DNA from: Micromonospora globbae
GTDB lineage: Bacteria > Actinomycetota > Actinomycetes > Mycobacteriales > Micromonosporaceae
DNA: 64,000 nt
Direction: 5' to 3'
Assembly: GCF_003610785.1 (NCBI RefSeq)
Contig: NZ_RAQQ01000015.1
Span: 124,001 to 188,000, forward strand
Every line of letters starts with the position of its first letter. The stretch's first letter is position 1. A program made the position numbers and the translations under genes. The notes beneath the pieces were generated by a model. The model was not told the DNA's origin. It was given only the letters and a program-made list of their open reading frames with translations, and made no database searches. This document shows, piece by piece, positions 61,182-64,000 of this stretch.

Positions 61182-62138
61182 TCACCCGAGGTCTGGAGGC
61201 TGCCGCCTGGCAGCTCGCTCCAGGTGCATCAACAGCAGGAACGGCTTGGCCCGCTGAGCTGCCTTGCGCCAGGTGAGTGCTCGGAGACCGTACTTGAAGA
61301 CGACCGTTGACGGCACAGTGGCACCGAGGACGTCCCACACCACCTCCTGCGCGGCCTGGCCGGCGACGCGTGGCCGGGCGAACTCCGCGACCGTCTCGCG
61401 GTAGCGGCGGGTCAACTCACGCGCGGTCGCCTCCGGTGTCAGGACCGGGTCGAGCCCCCTCGACAGCGCAAGCAATGACTCGTCCAGCAGGCTCCGGAAG
61501 CCGGCGTTGTACCGGCGCGACTCGACGATCTGATCGACGTTGAGCTGGTCGAGCGAGCCGATCTGCAACTGTCCCAGCACCTCCCGGACCACCGCGGTCT
61601 CGAAGCGTTGCGGTTTCGGCCGACCGAGGCTCCGGGAGAGCTGGACCTTCACCGCCGGGTTGGACAGCATGCCGTCCTGCCGCAGTTCAGAGGAGATGAC
61701 AAGGGAGGCCATGTGGTTGCGCAGGCTCACGATCTCCGCCGCACCCTGCCGCAGCGTGCGCGTGTCGATCTCGGTTCGGCGGTACGCCTCTTCCCGAATC
61801 GCCCGCATCACCTCGTCCATCCGGGTCAGGCTCTCGCGCATCTGCCCCTGGGGAATGACCAGGTCAGCGCGGCGTCCCCGCTTGGCGCCCTGACCGAAGC
61901 GCACCCGGCCACCGTCGTCGACCTCGTACTCGTGGCCCCAAAACCCGAGGAGCCCAGCCTCCCGCAGTTCGTCGACCCGCCGGTTGATCTCGGCAGCACG
62001 GTTCCGGTACGCAGCCGGGACCTCGAAGGAGGCCCGCAGCACGACGCGGTCGGAGAAGAACACGACCGACTGCAACACCTTGTCAATGGTGTGCGTGTCG
62101 ACGAGGCCGCTGTCCAGCAGAGTGAGTGATCGTGTCAT
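61182..62138 (-). CDS. Unknown protein of the nucleotide-enzyme operon
   Basis: 318 residues from the ATG at 62138, which overlaps the stop of the thymidylate-synthase-like gene (ATGA); an upstream in-frame start is a shadow of that gene. The N-terminus reads SLTLLDSGLVDTHTIDKVLQ, then SVVFFSDRVVLRASFE. Long helices follow (AAEINRRVDELREAGLLGFW, IVSLRNHMASLVISSELRQD), and the C-terminus is basic. No signal peptide or membrane segment is seen. I do not recognise the family. Strict coupling to nucleotide enzymes suggests a sensor, partner or effector of the same system. Confidence 0.7.
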   Translation of the reverse strand: MTRSLTLLDSGLVDTHTIDKVLQSVVFFSDRVVLRASFEVPAAYRNRAAEINRRVDELREAGLLGFWGHEYEVDDGGRVRFGQGAKRGRRADLVIPQGQMRESLTRMDEVMRAIREEAYRRTEIDTRTLRQGAAEIVSLRNHMASLVISSELRQDGMLSNPAVKVQLSRSLGRPKPQRFETAVVREVLGQLQIGSLDQLNVDQIVESRRYNAGFRSLLDESLLALSRGLDPVLTPEATARELTRRYRETVAEFARPRVAGQAAQEVVWDVLGATVPSTVVFKYGLRALTWRKAAQRAKPFLLLMHLERAARRQPPDLG

Positions 62139-62755
62139 CGTGCCCCGCCCAGATAGGTGAGGTAGTCCACCTCGTACAGGTGCATGCTCCACGAGTGGTA
62201 ACAAACCTTGCTGCCGCTCAGCCCGAGAGCGAGGGCGGCGTCGGAGGCCAGCTGCGCGAAGGTCAACAACTCGGGCACGAACCCGACCCAGACGTCGACG
62301 CTTCGAGCGGTGAGGAAGAGGACGAGGTCGTCGCCGACGATCCGGAGAGCACCACCGACCGGCGACACGGGGAAGCGACCGCCGAGGTCCTCCTCCGGCC
62401 GCCACATCGAGAAGACTGCCGACCTGCTGTGCTCGTCCTGCCGAAGCGCTTCGGTGGCCTGCTCGAACTGGTCGATCGCCGAGCCGTCCGCGGCGACCCA
62501 GCCCCGCAGCCGCTGGTAGAGCAGCGACGATTCCCGCTGGTCGCCGAAGATCCGGTCGCGGTAGTCCTTGATCAGTTCCGGGTACAGGTACCCCTGGGGC
62601 GGGGTCAGGTCTGCCGGGTTCCCCAGCCAGACGGTGAGACCTGGGATGTCGAAACAGATCCCGTGCCGCGTCGCGACCCGCGCCGGCTGGCCTTGGGAGA
62701 AGAGCGACAGCACGTGGTGCCAGCCGGACGCGACGGTAGCCACCTCAAGCTCCAC
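62135..62755 (-). CDS. Thymidylate synthase-like protein, catalytic Cys replaced
   Basis: 206 residues from a GTG. The second half follows the thymidylate synthase/CMP hydroxymethylase fold step by step: DQFEQATEALRQDEHSRSAV, FSMWRPEED, LVLFLTARSVDVWVGF (RS-D-G motif, Arg151) and MHLYEVDY (His192, Tyr194). Counting back from RS without a gap, the nucleophile position (PCH in thymidylate synthase) is Ser131 in PVSPVGG. The folate-site asparagine is also not evident. It may bind a pyrimidine nucleotide without methylating it, or use other chemistry. It overlaps the HisG-like gene by 11 bp and the unknown gene by 4 bp. Confidence 0.75.
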   Translation of the reverse strand: MELEVATVASGWHHVLSLFSQGQPARVATRHGICFDIPGLTVWLGNPADLTPPQGYLYPELIKDYRDRIFGDQRESSLLYQRLRGWVAADGSAIDQFEQATEALRQDEHSRSAVFSMWRPEEDLGGRFPVSPVGGALRIVGDDLVLFLTARSVDVWVGFVPELLTFAQLASDAALALGLSGSKVCYHSWSMHLYEVDYLTYLGGAR

Positions 62756-63464
62756 GCAATGGTCCCCCTGGCGATTCCCGCGTCATCGACGCCGCCCTCC
62801 GTCTCGTTTGCCGCGGTGACGGCTCACCGGACGCCCCGCCTGTTGCCTCGCAGAAGCTCGGCAGGGGCAGCACCGGCAGCGCCCGCAAATCGATCAGTGT
62901 TACCTCGCTGAGAGACGCGGTACGGGTCACGACACACACGTCGGTGGCGAGAAGCGGCACCTCCACGTCGAGTCCGTTCGCGGCCAGGGTCTGACCCGAC
63001 GTCACGAGCAACACTCCGGCGCCGTTGTCGTCCGCGCGGATGAGGCCCTCGGCGGCCCCGTGCAGCCGTACGATTCGCATCGGTCGCAGGTTCGCGCACG
63101 AGGCCATCCAGGCCTGGGTGATGGCCGGGTACTCGGTGTAGATCGTGCGCGGCTTTCGGCCGGCAACGGTGCAGTAGGTGACGAACGACGTCCGGGCCGG
63201 CGGCAACGCGCGGAGAGTGAGCGCCTGGTCGTTCGCGAGGCACCATTCGACGCATACGTCGTAGCCGGTGATGCCGATGTCGACCGCTCCCGAGGCCACG
63301 AGTTCCGGTATGTCGAAGCCCCGGCATTGGATGAGCGAATCCGCGCCCGAGCGGTGCCACAGCGACCTCGGGTGAGCCTCGTCCAAGCCGGCGAAGCGGC
63401 TGCCGACAATGTCGGCGACTGGGCCGTACAGTCGACTCGAGGGACTGGGCACCGCGACGATCAC
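62745..63464 (-). CDS. HisG-like phosphoribosyltransferase
   Basis: 239 residues from a GTG at 63464; upstream residues are an Arg/Ser-rich shadow of the previous gene. It begins like short-form HisG (VAVPSPSSRLYGPVADIVG). It contains ASGAVDIGITGYDVCVEW, matching the HisG substrate-binding loop, and VLLVTSGQTLAANGLDVEVP, matching the PRPP-loop region. The C-terminal regulatory domain of long HisG is absent and the last ~30 residues are disordered. No other his genes are near. It probably transfers phosphoribose to, or removes it from, a base or nucleotide made by its neighbours; this is inference. Confidence 0.78.
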   Translation of the reverse strand: MIVAVPSPSSRLYGPVADIVGSRFAGLDEAHPRSLWHRSGADSLIQCRGFDIPELVASGAVDIGITGYDVCVEWCLANDQALTLRALPPARTSFVTYCTVAGRKPRTIYTEYPAITQAWMASCANLRPMRIVRLHGAAEGLIRADDNGAGVLLVTSGQTLAANGLDVEVPLLATDVCVVTRTASLSEVTLIDLRALPVLPLPSFCEATGGASGEPSPRQTRRRAASMTRESPGGPLRGA

Positions 63465-63492
63465 TGCGGCCTGCCCACCGCATCGGCCCTGG

Positions 63493-63873
63493 TCACCGAC
63501 GCACTCCGGCGCCGATGTCCTCGACCGGGACCACCGCGTCGACCAGCGCCCGGAGCGCGAACTCCGCCGGCTGCTCGGAGAACAACACCACCTTGCCCTG
63601 CCCCACGGCGTAGCCCACCTCGATGCACACACTGACGCCGGCGTATCCGCCGTTGGCTACGACGAAGATCGCGTCCGATCTCGCGATCTTCGCGAGGAAA
63701 TCACGCGTGAGTTGGATCTTGTCCGACTCGTCGACCCGCACATGCTGTTCGTTGAAGTCGTAGCGCGGGGTGTAGACGGTCATGCCGAGGTCGCGGAACG
63801 CCGCCTCGGCAAGCTGGGCAGTGTCGTAGAACTTGGAGCTGCTGCATATCGTGACTGCCTTGATCTCCGGCAT
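63493..63873 (-). CDS. Nucleoside 2-deoxyribosyltransferase-like protein
   Basis: 126 residues from the ATG at 63873 with TTGGAGG 5 bp upstream. The sequence VTICSSSKFYDTAQLAEAAF, FLAKIARSDAIFVVANGGYA and GVSVCIEVGYAVGQGKVVLF (catalytic Glu85) follows the nucleoside deoxyribosyltransferase/nucleotide N-glycosidase family, which includes MilB. It would cleave or exchange the base of a nucleoside or nucleotide. It is followed by the HisG-like gene after 28 bp and preceded by the end of another gene. Confidence 0.8.
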   Translation of the reverse strand: MPEIKAVTICSSSKFYDTAQLAEAAFRDLGMTVYTPRYDFNEQHVRVDESDKIQLTRDFLAKIARSDAIFVVANGGYAGVSVCIEVGYAVGQGKVVLFSEQPAEFALRALVDAVVPVEDIGAGVRR

Positions 63874-63905
63874 CGGTCCTCCAAGGGTGCGGTCGGTATT
63901 CGTGC

Positions 63906-64000
63906 TCAGGTGAGCGGTACCAGATGTCGGGGTTCGTCGAGATACCCGACATCGGCGTGCCGCCGCAGAATCTTCTCCCACACCATCGAAGGCGCTTCGG
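63906..64000 (-). CDS. 3' end of a gene cut by the window edge
   Basis: The last 30 codons of a minus-strand gene lie at the edge, ending with a TGA at 63906-63908. The fragment reads EAPSMVWEKILRRHADVGYL and continues for ten residues. It ends 32 bp before the deoxyribosyltransferase start and is probably the previous gene of the same operon. The fragment is too short to identify. Confidence 0.55.
   Translation of the reverse strand, partial: EAPSMVWEKILRRHADVGYLDEPRHLVPLT

Noticed and set aside
61182..63873. Histidine biosynthesis locus
   Set aside because: Only a HisG-like protein is present, in its short form and among nucleoside enzymes, with no other his gene.

Overview
The window is high-G+C actinomycete chromosome. 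GTG and TTG starts, 4-bp ATGA/GTGA gene overlaps and an intergenic element of the MSERSERIVRH type point to Micromonosporaceae, most likely Micromonospora; this is inference, because no rRNA or other species marker is present. I found no tRNA, rRNA or CRISPR array.

Region 1 (1-10.48 kb) is the right end of an integrative, probably conjugative element. It carries a frameshifted replication-relaxation gene, a DUF2637/SpdB-like transfer membrane protein with a 40-residue partner gene, a cluster of CTGACAGG repeats and several strong hairpins. Its cargo is a secreted I36/beta-gamma-crystallin-like protein with its own ABC exporter. A serine integrase closes the element, beside an imperfect palindrome that looks like its attachment site. 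The host gene next to that site begins without a start and is probably cut by the insertion.

Region 2 (12.9-24.8 kb) is a compact nonribosomal-peptide-type cluster: two MFS transporters, two free-standing condensation-like proteins, a free carrier protein, a P450 with an altered I-helix, a stand-alone adenylation enzyme and a MOCOS/desulfurase-like PLP enzyme. From the first condensation gene on, every gene overlaps the next. Two sets of 10-bp-spaced TCGAACG repeats and a leader with two tiny ORFs and a GCGA-capped hairpin sit in front of transcription units. A convergent HTH/NB-ARC/TPR regulator follows.

Region 3 (25.1-38.3 kb) is a carbohydrate uptake and oxidation operon: Gfo/Idh oxidoreductase, RbsA-like ATPase, two RbsC-like permeases, a sugar-binding lipoprotein, a sugar epimerase and a 1999-residue secreted ThuA/sugar dehydrogenase. 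An 80-bp sequence repeated three times between ATPase and permease encodes three ATGA-linked 27-codon mini-ORFs.

Region 4 (38.4-48.9 kb) holds general genes (Ser/Thr kinase, RidA, TMEM175 channel, glycerophosphodiesterase, lipoproteins). Among them is a three-gene set of RNase H-like protein, zinc-hook SMC-like ATPase and small helical protein, which looks like a genome-defence module.

Region 5 (49.0-64.0 kb) is a defence and mobile island. It has an HTH-fused N6-adenine methylase and a type I restriction-modification operon (hsdM, hsdS, hsdR) that runs into a TPR-bearing Ser/Thr kinase and a PD-(D/E)XK protein. Small regulatory genes follow around an 11-bp inverted repeat. The window ends in an overlapping nucleotide-enzyme operon: nucleoside deoxyribosyltransferase-like, HisG-like phosphoribosyltransferase, thymidylate-synthase-like protein with Ser in place of the catalytic Cys, and an unknown protein. 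This last operon is the strongest candidate for an undescribed system.
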